Assembly (NCBI GenBank): GCA_023245975.1
Contig: JAHFJF010000040.1
Span: 1 to 7,756 of the forward strand
Length of the DNA stretch: 7,756 nucleotides
Direction of reading: 5' to 3'
Source of the DNA: an archaeon
GTDB taxonomy: Archaea > Nanobdellota > Nanobdellia > SCGC-AAA011-G17 > GW2011-AR17
The notes beneath the pieces are model-generated. The model worked only from the letters and a program-made list of their open reading frames with translations. It was not told the DNA's origin and made no database searches. Of this stretch, positions 1 through 5,069 are shown piece by piece; position 1 is the stretch's first letter; the number at the start of each line of letters is the position of its first letter. The position numbers were made by a program, and so were the translations under genes.

Positions 1-228
1 GCTGATACTAACAGCATCTCGATTGATTTCTTTTCCTCTGGGTACTGAGACGCTTCAGTTCCCCAGGTTACCTTTCCTCTCGGAATATCCGAAGATGAGA
101 AGTCTCATTCGGGAATCTCTGGTTCAAAGGCTGCATGCGCCTCGCCGAAGCATTTCGTGGCTTGCCACGCCCTTCGTCAGCGTTCAGAGCCAAGTCTTCC
201 ACCTAACGGCTCAAGTGGATCTATATTA
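1..228 (-). rRNA. 23S ribosomal RNA, 5' end (partial)
   Basis: This is the first part of the large-subunit rRNA, read right to left and cut by the window edge at base 1. On the minus strand I recognise the GGTGGA-AGACTTGGCTC block close to the 5' end, the GATTCCCGAATGAGA block, and the GGGGAACTGAAGCGTCTCAGTACCC block, all standard landmarks of the first 250 bases of 23S. The mature 5' end is only approximate: about 25 bases upstream of GGTGG, by comparison with other archaea. It follows tRNA-Ala in the usual archaeal operon order. I see no intron in the visible part. Confidence 0.93.
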
Positions 229-374
229 AGCGAAAACTAATCCGTCCTTTGCACGGCATAATGAACATGTCATTCATGATACTTAACCAAGAAGCTATTG
301 CTTCGTGGACATCATGCCCTTACACCGCACCTTGCGGAGCGATGCGCATTTTTCATTTGATTGATGATTATGAA
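229..374 (-). other. tRNA-Ala to 23S spacer, with small hairpins
   Basis: This is the transcribed spacer between tRNA-Ala and 23S. It holds no gene. It can form small hairpins, for example GAAGC-AATA-GCTTC at 291-304. The part next to 23S would normally pair with the 23S trailer to form the large processing stem, but that trailer lies outside the window and cannot be checked. Confidence 0.5.
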
Positions 375-410
375 TGGACCCGTCGGGATTCGAACCCGAG
401 GCCCCTGCCT

Positions 411-435
411 CTCTTGTATGGACCTAAGCCCTAAA
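411..435 (-). other. tRNA-Ala anticodon-loop intron (37/38), BHB type
   Basis: This 25-nt intron sits at the canonical 37/38 site. The pre-tRNA forms a textbook bulge-helix-bulge: outer stem CTGCC/GGCAG, 3-nt bulge AGA at the 3' splice site, 4-bp central helix CTTG/CAAG, and 3-nt bulge CAT at the 5' splice site. Cutting CA^T and AG^A restores the loop CTTGCAA. It should be removed by the archaeal tRNA splicing endonuclease and ligase. Confidence 0.88.
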
Positions 436-453
436 TGCAAGGGCAGTGCTCTA

Positions 454-471
454 TTGCCCAACTTTTTGTTT
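454..471 (-). other. tRNA-Ala D-loop intron, BHB type
   Basis: This 18-nt intron lies at a non-canonical site in the D-loop. The precursor folds as GCUC/GAGC outer stem, an A-A mismatch, 3' bulge AAU, 4-bp helix GCCU/GGGC, 5' bulge GGA, and inner helix AAC/GUU closed by an AAAAA loop. Cutting GG^A and AA^U leaves AGCUCAGCCUGGUAGAGCA, a normal alanine D-arm. D-loop introns usually need a splicing endonuclease with relaxed specificity. Confidence 0.85.
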
Positions 472-504
472 CCAGGCTGAGCTACGGGCCCATAAAGTAA
501 GGAT

Positions 505-522
505 AATGCACGAACATATTTG
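505..522 (-). other. 16S trailer half of the precursor processing stem
   Basis: These 18 bases downstream of 16S can pair with 2875-2892 in the leader over all 18 positions, with two G-U pairs. Such a stem loops out 16S and is where the BHB-cutting endonuclease acts on archaeal pre-16S. Short pairing (leader AAGTA with trailer TACTT) continues beyond an internal loop. I could not assign an exact 3-4-3 BHB in it. Confidence 0.75.
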
Positions 523-544
523 CTTTTAATTGGAATAAAAAAAA

Positions 545-586
<42 letters not shown>

Positions 587-677
587 GACGACTTAGCCCT
601 TCTTACTGAATCTAGATTCGAATTTGGCACAAACCAAAACCTCACCTAAACCCTGCTCGAATGGCTTGACGGGCATT

Positions 678-690
678 GAGCTCGAAGCTC
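678..690 (-). ncRNA. Intron domain VI, reduced
   Basis: The hairpin is GAGCT-TCG-AGCTC, followed by AAT at the 3' splice site; AU fits the AY end of group II introns. Domain VI usually has a longer stem with a bulged adenosine 7-8 nt from the end as the lariat branch point. Here the adenosine at that distance is paired or next to the loop, so no clear branch point is seen. Confidence 0.65.
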
Positions 691-693
691 GTT

Positions 694-728
694 CCCACCG
701 TACGTACGAATTTCTCGTATACGGCGAG
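694..728 (-). ncRNA. Intron domain V, catalytic hairpin
   Basis: The hairpin folds as lower stem CTCGCCGTA/TACGGTGGG, a two-base CG bulge on the 3' side, upper stem TACGA/TCGTA, and a GAAA-containing loop (GAAAT). CGC occupies the place of the catalytic triad, as in group IIC introns (AGC in most others). It begins three bases after the ORF stop codon, as expected for an ORF housed in domain IV. This is the strongest single piece of evidence for a group II intron. Confidence 0.9.
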
Positions 729-731
729 CCC

Positions 732-1145
732 CTAATGCATCTTCTCTTTAAGTGCAGCGATTTCTTTCAATCCTTCTTCAGTTTTATCCGCATTTTCTTT
801 TACAAGATATGCAATTTTTCTGAAGAGGTCGAAATCTCTTTTTTTGCTGGCTATCATTGGTTTGTTTTCTTCAAAGAATGGAATTATTTTTTCCATTATC
901 TCCTTTCGATTTTGCACTTCATATCTAAAACACAAACCATGATTTGGTCTTTTATCGATTTGCCTGTAGACATTCCCGCATCTAAAGTATCTCTTTAGTT
1001 CATCAAGAATATCCTTGTCTTCTGCGCGAAGCTTAAGGCTAAATCTCAATTCGACCTTTGCACGCCTGCGTTTCAAAGTGTTTAATCTCAAGTTGAAGCT
1101 TCCTTCACCATCGACTAGACCAACAATATATTCTGCGCTTAGCAT
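732..1145 (-). CDS. LAGLIDADG homing endonuclease encoded by the 16S intron
   Basis: This 137-residue protein has one LAGLIDADG motif, YIVGLVDGEGSF at residues 6-17, with E14 in the place of the metal-binding acidic residue. A single motif in a protein of this length is typical of the homodimeric LAGLIDADG_1 family. The rest is a basic alpha/beta domain with KLRAEDKDILDELKRYF after the first strands. By family knowledge it would cut intronless 16S alleles at the insertion site and so spread the intron; it may also help RNA folding, as some relatives do. The start is the first in-frame ATG, placed just before the motif as in relatives, with a purine-rich AAGGGGGA about nine bases upstream. The stop lies three bases before domain V. 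No RT, maturase X or HNH domain is present. Confidence 0.93.
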   Translation of the reverse strand: MLSAEYIVGLVDGEGSFNLRLNTLKRRRAKVELRFSLKLRAEDKDILDELKRYFRCGNVYRQIDKRPNHGLCFRYEVQNRKEIMEKIIPFFEENKPMIASKKRDFDLFRKIAYLVKENADKTEEGLKEIAALKEKMH

Positions 1146-1287
1146 TAAGGTTATCCCCCTTCCCTTTTACGGTACTATGGAGATAGCTGACTTCCTATAA
1201 AACTTTTCTATAGGATCTCCTCTGGTCACTTACTCAACTTTTTCTTCCATCCATACTAGAGTTATTTATTTCCAATTTCCAACCTAC

Positions 1288-1291
1288 CACC
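1288..1291 (-). other. Candidate EBS1 of the intron
   Basis: GGUG lies in the loop CAGCGGUG closed by AUCUAU/GUAGGU, inside a longer UCCAA/UUGGA stem of domain I. It is complementary to CACC, the last four bases of 16S exon 1 (1472-1469), which supports both the exon boundary and the short EBS1-IBS1 contact usual for group IIC introns. Confidence 0.6.
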
Positions 1292-1455
1292 GCTGATAGA
1301 TGTCATTGGACTCCTTTTTTCTCTTACGAGAAAGCTGGCTGGATTTTGCCTCAAGCCCTTCAGACTCCCTGTTGCCAGAGATGTCCTGCCTTTTTGGCTA
1401 CCTTGTTTTTCAAGGGTTGGATTTGCACCAACTAGCTAAGTAAGCTGCAGAGCAC

Positions 1456-1468
1456 TTTATTTTTCATC
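1456..1468 (-). other. 13-nt insertion before the ribozyme start
   Basis: GATGAAAAATAAA lies between the 16S exon and GTGCT, the best match to the conserved GUGYG start. The distance from GTGCT to the GGTGCAAATCC block is what group II introns normally show, so these bases look like an addition at the 5' end. They must be removed with the intron for 16S to be continuous. Confidence 0.6.
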
Positions 1469-2333
1469 GGTGTGTGCAAGGCACCGGGACATATTCACCG
1501 CTTGCTGTTGACAAGCGATTACTACGGATTCCGACGTCATGAGGGCGAATTGCAGCCCTCAATCTGAACTTGGATAGGGGTTAGAGGATTAACTTCTCCT
1601 TTCGGAGTTGTGTCCCATTGTCCCTATCATTGTTGCGCGCGTGTAGCCCAGAGCATTCAGGGCATACCACCTACCGTTGCCTACGCCTTCCTCCTAGTTT
1701 CCTAGGCAGTCTTCATTGTGTGCTCGGTCACCACGGATGGCCCGGTTGCAACTATGAATGTAGGTCTTGCTCGTTGCCAGACTTAACTGGACACCTTACG
1801 GCACGAGCTGACGGCGGCCATGCACCCCCTCTCGGCTCGTTAGGTAAGACCTTCAATCTGACCTTCATCCTGCCGTCGGTTCTGGTAAGGTTCACGGTGT
1901 AGAATCTGATTAAACCGCACGCCGCACCCGTTGTAGTGCGCCCCCGCCAATTCCTTTAAGTTTCGGTCTTGCGACTATACTTCCCAGGCGGCGAACTTAA
2001 CACCTTCGCTACGGCACCGCGTGTCCTCTGAGGAAACGCGACACATAGTTCGCAGAGTTTACAGCTGGGACTACTCGGGTATCTAATCCGGTTCGCTCCC
2101 CCAGCTTTCGTCCATCACCGTCGGATTCGTTCTAGACTGACGTCTTCACCACAGGTGGTCTTCCAAGGATTAAAACATTTTACCGCTTCCCAAGGAATAC
2201 CTCAGTCCCCTCCCGATCCCTAACAAGACAGTTTTCCTTGCCATTCGTTACGTTGAGCGCAACAATTTCACAAGGAACTTATCAAGTCGGCTACGGACGC
2301 TTTAGGCCCAATAATTGCGATCCCCACTTGTGG

Positions 2334-2372
<39 letters not shown>

Positions 2373-2811
2373 CCACTTATTCGCCAAGCTATTTACACTT
2401 GGCAAAAGCTCATCGTGTGACGAGCACTTTGGGTCCCCATATCACGCTTTCGCGCATTGTATAGGTTTCCCGCCTGCTGCACCCCTTAGGGCTAGGACCC
2501 TTTTCTCAGTGTCCTTCTCGGGGCTAGGACTCTCATCCCCCCTACTGATCTAAGGTTTGGTGAGCCATTACCTCACCAACAGCCTAATCAGCCGCCGACC
2601 TATCCTATGACGTTGCCTTTAAAGGAAAGAGCATTCCAGCACCAATCCCCTATTCGGTATTATCCTCAGTTTCCCAAGGTTATCCCGAATCATAGGTTAA
2701 GTTGTCGACGTGTTACTGAGCATTCCGCCGGTGTGCATTGCTGCACGCCAGGACTTGCATGGCTAAATGGAACCCAAATAGCAGCGATCTCCCACAGGAT
2801 CAATGGGTAAT

Positions 2812-3052
2812 AAAACTTGTCGCAAAACTTAAAATAAGGGTAATTTGTAATTCTTTTTGCATTCCGCATTGTTACAAATATATTCGTGCATCATACTTAA
2901 TCATTCAATTAAGTAATCAGTATTGCATGTCAGCTCTCGCCGATATGCTGAATTTCCTTATTGAATTAAGGAATATAAAGAATGGGGTTGATATTGAAAG
3001 ATGGTTTCATGAATCGACCATCATTCATAAGGTATATTGGTGAATCGAAGTT
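2812..3052 (-). other. rRNA operon leader
   Basis: About 215 bases of transcribed leader lie between the predicted start near 3028 and mature 16S; no gene was found. It holds the 5' half of the 16S processing stem and two AT-rich inverted repeats: CTTAAT/ATTAAG (2896-2913) and TTCCTTA/TAAGGAA (2954-2973). These could fold in the leader or act as binding sites; nothing in the sequence decides between the two. Confidence 0.55.
2875..2892 (-). other. 16S leader half of the precursor processing stem
   Basis: GATGCACGAATATATTTG pairs along its whole length with the 16S trailer at 505-522, with two G-U pairs. This is the expected long-range stem enclosing 16S in the primary transcript. Confidence 0.75.
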
Positions 3053-3063
3053 GTATTTAAAGG
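3053..3063 (-). promoter_or_regulatory. rRNA operon TATA box
   Basis: CCTTTAAATAC is a strong archaeal TATA element, directly after the stop codon of the eL41-like gene. Transcription should begin about 25 bases downstream, near 3028, giving the 16S-Ala-23S precursor. Its position outside the processing stem fits this role. Confidence 0.65.
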
Positions 3064-3075
3064 TTGCTGTTACTT

Positions 3076-3180
3076 TTATCCTCGGATTTGTCTCTTCTTC
3101 TTTTCTCTCTTCATCCTTTTTCTCTGCCACTTCCATCTCATCTGGCGCTTCTTTTTCCAGCGCCTTGAACTGCGTTTCAA
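3076..3180 (-). CDS. Ribosomal protein eL41-like, small basic protein
   Basis: This is a 34-residue, strongly basic protein translated from TTG. The core MRWKWQRKRMKREKKKRQ (from residue 14) resembles eL41, a roughly 25-residue single helix rich in Arg, Lys and Trp that lies at the interface of the two ribosomal subunits. The TTG start is chosen because a perfect Shine-Dalgarno GGAGGT (3187-3192) sits six bases before it; an internal ATG at residue 14 would give a 21-residue protein of more usual eL41 length but has no good ribosome site. It lies just upstream of the rRNA promoter and has its own TATA box. The C-terminus (RQIRG) differs from the usual RQRSK, and at this size chance is a risk. 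Alternative: an unrelated basic peptide. Confidence 0.6.
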   Translation of the reverse strand: MKRSSRRWKKKRQMRWKWQRKRMKREKKKRQIRG

Positions 3181-3186
3181 TTTTCT

Positions 3187-3192
3187 ACCTCC
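3187..3192 (-). promoter_or_regulatory. Shine-Dalgarno that fixes the TTG start
   Basis: GGAGGT is fully complementary to the 16S 3' end (CACCTCC) and is six bases from TTG at 3180. The only ATG overlapping it, at 3193-3191, opens a frame that stops after five codons. Confidence 0.65.
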
Positions 3193-3227
3193 ATAGATTT
3201 TAGTAAATATTCTAATTGTTTTGAATT

Positions 3228-3238
3228 TCTATATAAAA
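3228..3238 (-). promoter_or_regulatory. TATA box of the eL41-like gene
   Basis: GTTTTATATAG lies about 50 bases before the TTG start. A start of transcription near 3207 would leave a leader of about 27 nt containing the GGAGGT site, so this gene is leadered, unlike most neighbours. Confidence 0.5.
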
Positions 3239-3320
3239 CTATCGGCGAGAAATTGTTTTTTTAAATTATGTGGGGCTGATGGATTTTATCAATTTTTTCT
3301 TTTTAGAAATTATTCTTATT

Positions 3321-3884
3321 CTATTTCCAGGGATCATTTTTATAGACGGGTTGATCGAACCAGATTCTCGCACTAATATTGTCGCAGACATGAGCGAAAG
3401 CGGCAAGTGGTGATTGAATCCTTTTCTTTGGGCTGTAATCATCACCTTCACCTTCCGCGTATTTTATTGCATTTCTATGCTCTTCAGTCAACTGGAAAGA
3501 ATATTCTTTTATTTTAGCATCGACAAAATCTTTTATTTTATTCTTGTCTTTCAATCCCGTTATCGGATTAATCAAGCCGAAATCTTTTGCTGAATGCTTC
3601 CATGGCTTCTCCAAATCATGCAGAAATAGGACCAATAATGAATCCGACAAGGAAAATGGCAATTTCCTTCTGCTATCTAGCGGCTCGTATAATGCAATTG
3701 CTATATTGCAAACTTCTGTGACATGATCCAAATATCCCCCTTCCCATGCCTGATGGTTATGGCTTGAGCCTGGAGCTTTTGAGAATAATTTATAATTTTC
3801 TTCTAATATTCTCCTGCAAGAATCCCCATTTGAGGGCTCAATTAATCCTATAATTTCATCTAATTTATAATATTTAGATACCAT
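3321..3884 (-). CDS. HD-domain phosphohydrolase
   Basis: This 187-residue soluble protein belongs to the HD superfamily of metal-dependent phosphohydrolases. Visible metal-binding positions are H42/H44 in SSHNHQAWEGG, H54 in GGYLDH, the defining H89-D90 in LFLHDLEKPW, and H165/D168 in AFAHVCDNISARIW. The first block, with a histidine pair followed by GGYLDH, recalls the HD domain of YhaM-like 3'-5' exonucleases and nucleotidases, but there is no OB-fold or other added domain. The substrate cannot be told from sequence; a nucleotide or RNA end is most likely. The start ATG is 26 bases downstream of a TATA box (3906-3915), so the mRNA is probably leaderless. It sits between tRNA-Glu and the eL41-like gene, all on the same strand. 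Confidence 0.85.
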   Translation of the reverse strand: MVSKYYKLDEIIGLIEPSNGDSCRRILEENYKLFSKAPGSSHNHQAWEGGYLDHVTEVCNIAIALYEPLDSRRKLPFSLSDSLLVLFLHDLEKPWKHSAKDFGLINPITGLKDKNKIKDFVDAKIKEYSFQLTEEHRNAIKYAEGEGDDYSPKKRIQSPLAAFAHVCDNISARIWFDQPVYKNDPWK

Positions 3885-3905
3885 TCAAAATTCTTAATTG
3901 TTGTT

Positions 3906-3915
3906 ATAATTTAAG
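3906..3915 (-). promoter_or_regulatory. TATA box of the HD-domain gene
   Basis: CTTAAATTAT is centred about 26 bases before the ATG at 3884, which predicts transcription starting at or next to the start codon. It lies in the gap after tRNA-Glu. Confidence 0.5.
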
Positions 3916-3929
3916 CTTTATGTAATGAA

Positions 3930-4004
3930 TGCCCCGGCCGAGATTCGAACTCGGGTCCCAGGCTCGAAAGGCCCGGATGATTGACCGGACTACACCACCG
4001 GGGC
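3930..4004 (-). tRNA. tRNA-Glu(UUC)
   Basis: This is a 75-nt tRNA without intron. The acceptor stem is GCCCCGG/CCGGGGC with discriminator A. The anticodon stem-loop CGGGC-CTTTCGA-GCCTG gives anticodon UUC, and the T-arm is CCGAG-TTCGAAT-CTCGG. The sequence closely follows archaeal tRNA-Glu, including the GTGGTGTAGTCCGG segment. CCA is not encoded. It has its own promoter and is divergent from the plus-strand gene at 4090. Confidence 0.96.
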
Positions 4005-4030
4005 AGGCAAGTAAAGTGGTAAAGCCGAGA

Positions 4031-4041
4031 ATTTAAATAAG
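4031..4041 (-). promoter_or_regulatory. TATA box of tRNA-Glu
   Basis: CTTATTTAAAT on the minus strand is centred about 32 bases upstream of the tRNA 5' end, so a transcript would start a few bases before the tRNA. Confidence 0.55.
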
Positions 4042-4057
4042 TTTGGGTTGGCGCAAA

Positions 4058-4065
4058 TTATTTAT
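4058..4065 (+). promoter_or_regulatory. TATA box of the PCMT-like gene
   Basis: TTATTTAT is centred 28 bases before the ATG at 4090 and is preceded by GCGCAAA as a possible BRE. This predicts a leaderless or nearly leaderless mRNA. Confidence 0.5.
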
Positions 4066-4089
4066 GCTTGGGGCTATTAACAGCCATGC

Positions 4090-4893
4090 ATGAAGCTTGA
4101 CCTAAAATCTTTAATAATTTTTGATGAGCTCTGTTCTGCATATGATTATAAAATAGGCTCAAATCAAAAGATGGTTGAAATCCTGGAAACATTTGCTCAA
4201 TCTTCCTTTACTTCTTTTCCTAAAGAATTCTTTGATGGAATGAGAATCTTAGACCGGAAGCATTTCGTTGTGAGCCAGGATGAGCTTGTCAGGTATGCCG
4301 GAGAAAAGCTTAACCTTACAGAAGAAAAAATACGCAGTGACAACATAATAATGGATGCCGCGGATTCTCTGCCTTATAATATCTCTGATAAATTAGCTAT
4401 TGAGAAATCAAGAAAACATTTTACGAATGATATTACAACAGATTTGATGACATATATGCTTCTTGAGATATCAAAAGATGATGATGTTTGCGAGATTCCT
4501 TCTTCCAATGGATATATGGCTGCAATAATAGGCATGAACTGCAGAAGCGTGACTTCTTTTGATTTGGTTAAAGACCTTAATGGATTAGCTTCAAGAAATA
4601 TCAGTTCTGCTGGCTATTCCAAAGGAAATATCAATTTTGTTGAAGATGTGCCGCCTTACAGGAAGACAATTAAAAATCTCGATAATTCTTTTAGCAAAAT
4701 CTACACCAATGCTGCCATAAGCAAATCCCAGTATTATGATACCAAGAAATTGTTAAGGGAAAAAGGGCGCATGGTTGCATTGGTCCAAGAGAATAATAAG
4801 CTGAGCCTTGTTTACCATGACGGGAGAGATAAGATTCTATTTGAAATGAAAGGGAAATACTTCTTGCTTGAAAACGATTCAAACCTAAACTGA
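4090..4893 (+). CDS. PCMT-like methyltransferase-fold protein, degenerate SAM motif
   Basis: This 267-residue soluble protein follows the layout of protein-L-isoaspartate O-methyltransferase. ITTDLMTYMLLEIS (115-128) matches the segment before the SAM site; CEIPSSNGYMAAIIG (134-148) replaces the usual LEIGTGSGYxAA; SFDLVKDLNGLASRNI (156-171) matches the acidic strand and following helix; FSKIYTNAAI (201-210) stands for the D-x-I-x-V-T-A-A block; and LREKGRMVALV (222-232) for LKPGGRLVxPV. The N-terminal 100 residues are poorly matched. Motif I has lost the G-x-G-x-G pattern, and the usual acidic residue is D158 within SFDLV. It may be a diverged enzyme or a non-catalytic relative. There is no operon partner: tRNA genes flank it on both sides. 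A second ATG at 4086 is out of frame. Confidence 0.65.
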   Translation: MKLDLKSLIIFDELCSAYDYKIGSNQKMVEILETFAQSSFTSFPKEFFDGMRILDRKHFVVSQDELVRYAGEKLNLTEEKIRSDNIIMDAADSLPYNISDKLAIEKSRKHFTNDITTDLMTYMLLEISKDDDVCEIPSSNGYMAAIIGMNCRSVTSFDLVKDLNGLASRNISSAGYSKGNINFVEDVPPYRKTIKNLDNSFSKIYTNAAISKSQYYDTKKLLREKGRMVALVQENNKLSLVYHDGRDKILFEMKGKYFLLENDSNLN

Positions 4894-4894
4894 A

Positions 4895-4908
4895 AAGGCT
4901 TATATATT
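4895..4908 (+). promoter_or_regulatory. BRE/TATA element of tRNA-Ser
   Basis: AAGGCTTATATATT begins two bases after the stop codon of the preceding gene and is centred about 31 bases before the tRNA 5' end. It is among the clearest archaeal promoters in the window. Confidence 0.65.
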
Positions 4909-4933
4909 CTCTATGGTTTTACTTCGCTAGTTT

Positions 4934-5017
4934 GCCACGGTGGCGCAACCTGGTACCGCGCTAGCCTTGAGAGCTGGTTCCCGAAAGGGTTTCCCCGTTC
5001 AAATCGGGGCCGTGGCG
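4934..5017 (+). tRNA. tRNA-Ser(UGA)
   Basis: This is an 84-nt class II tRNA. The acceptor stem is GCCACGG/CCGTGGC with discriminator G, as in serine tRNAs. The anticodon stem-loop CTAGC-CTTGAGA-GCTGG gives anticodon UGA. A long variable arm, CCC-GAAA-GGG within TTCCCGAAAGGGTTT, and the T-arm CCCCG-TTCAAAT-CGGGG complete it. No intron and no encoded CCA. Confidence 0.95.
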
Positions 5018-5019
5018 CC

Positions 5020-5030
5020 TTTTATTTTTT
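5020..5030 (+). terminator. T-rich terminator after tRNA-Ser
   Basis: TTTTATTTTTT starts three bases after the tRNA. Archaeal RNA polymerase stops at such T-runs without needing a hairpin. The next promoter begins directly after it. Confidence 0.55.
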
Positions 5031-5039
5031 CCAGAAAAG

Positions 5040-5050
5040 TTAATAAATAA
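5040..5050 (+). promoter_or_regulatory. TATA box of the zinc-ribbon pair
   Basis: TTAATAAATAA, preceded by GAAAAG as a possible BRE, is centred 25 bases before the ATG at 5070, which suggests a leaderless first gene. Confidence 0.55.
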
Positions 5051-5069
5051 GGATATTATCGTGATTTCC

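Larger units (their letters stand above)
375..491 (-). tRNA. tRNA-Ala(UGC) with two introns
   Basis: This is the alanine tRNA normally found between archaeal 16S and 23S. The acceptor stem is GGGCCCG/CGGGTCC and contains the G3-U70 wobble pair that is the alanine identity element; the discriminator base is A. The T-arm is TCGGG-TTCGAAT-CCCGA. The anticodon loop, CTTGCAA after splicing, gives anticodon UGC. The locus is 117 bases, but removing an 18-nt D-loop intron (454-471) and a 25-nt anticodon-loop intron (411-435) leaves a normal 74-nt tRNA. CCA is not encoded. It is cotranscribed with 16S and 23S. Confidence 0.95.
675..1468 (-). mobile_element. Group IIC-like self-splicing intron in 16S with a LAGLIDADG ORF
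   Basis: This 794-nt insertion sits between the equivalents of E. coli C1400 and G1401; the junction is ambiguous by one G. Layout on the minus strand: a 13-nt extra segment (1468-1456), then GTGCT resembling the GUGYG start (1455-1451), domain I with stem GTTGG/CCAAC around TGCAAAT (1432-1416), the TCTGAAGG and GGCAAAATCC blocks (1364-1341), a probable EBS1 loop (1295-1288), a domain II hairpin CCTATA/TATAGG (1214-1194), AAGTCAG...CATAGTACC (1193-1171) as found before domain IV of group IIC introns, the ORF (1145-732) in domain IV, domain V (728-694) and a very small domain VI (690-678) ending in AAT. Order, spacing and sequence match the Oceanobacillus iheyensis group IIC ribozyme as I remember it. 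No reverse transcriptase is present. Confidence 0.88.

Noticed and set aside
23..434. Plus-strand open frames over 23S and tRNA-Ala
   Set aside because: They lie antisense to recognised rRNA and tRNA sequence and have no promoter or ribosome site.
624..998. Plus-strand 124-residue frame over the intron
   Set aside because: It is the shadow of the LAGLIDADG gene and domain V on the opposite strand; the phenylalanine-rich product reflects antisense Lys/Glu codons.
675..1468. 16S insertion as a BHB-type archaeal intron
   Set aside because: BHB introns need only a short motif at the exon-intron borders. I found no convincing 3-4-3 motif here, and the extensive group II-like blocks on both sides of the ORF would be unexplained.
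1146..1468. 16S insertion as a group I intron
   Set aside because: The 5' exon does not end in U and the intron does not clearly end in G; I could not find P/Q/R/S core elements, whereas domain V with CGC triad and the group IIC blocks are present.
2967..2978. TTTATATT as the main rRNA promoter
   Set aside because: CCTTTAAATAC at 3053-3063 is a better match and sits in the intergenic gap; the weaker site overlaps an inverted repeat. A secondary promoter is not excluded.
3245..3320. Terminator or gene between the HD-domain gene and the eL41-like gene
   Set aside because: The minus strand here is A-rich, not T-rich, and holds no open frame with a start; I see only the eL41-like promoter near its lower end.
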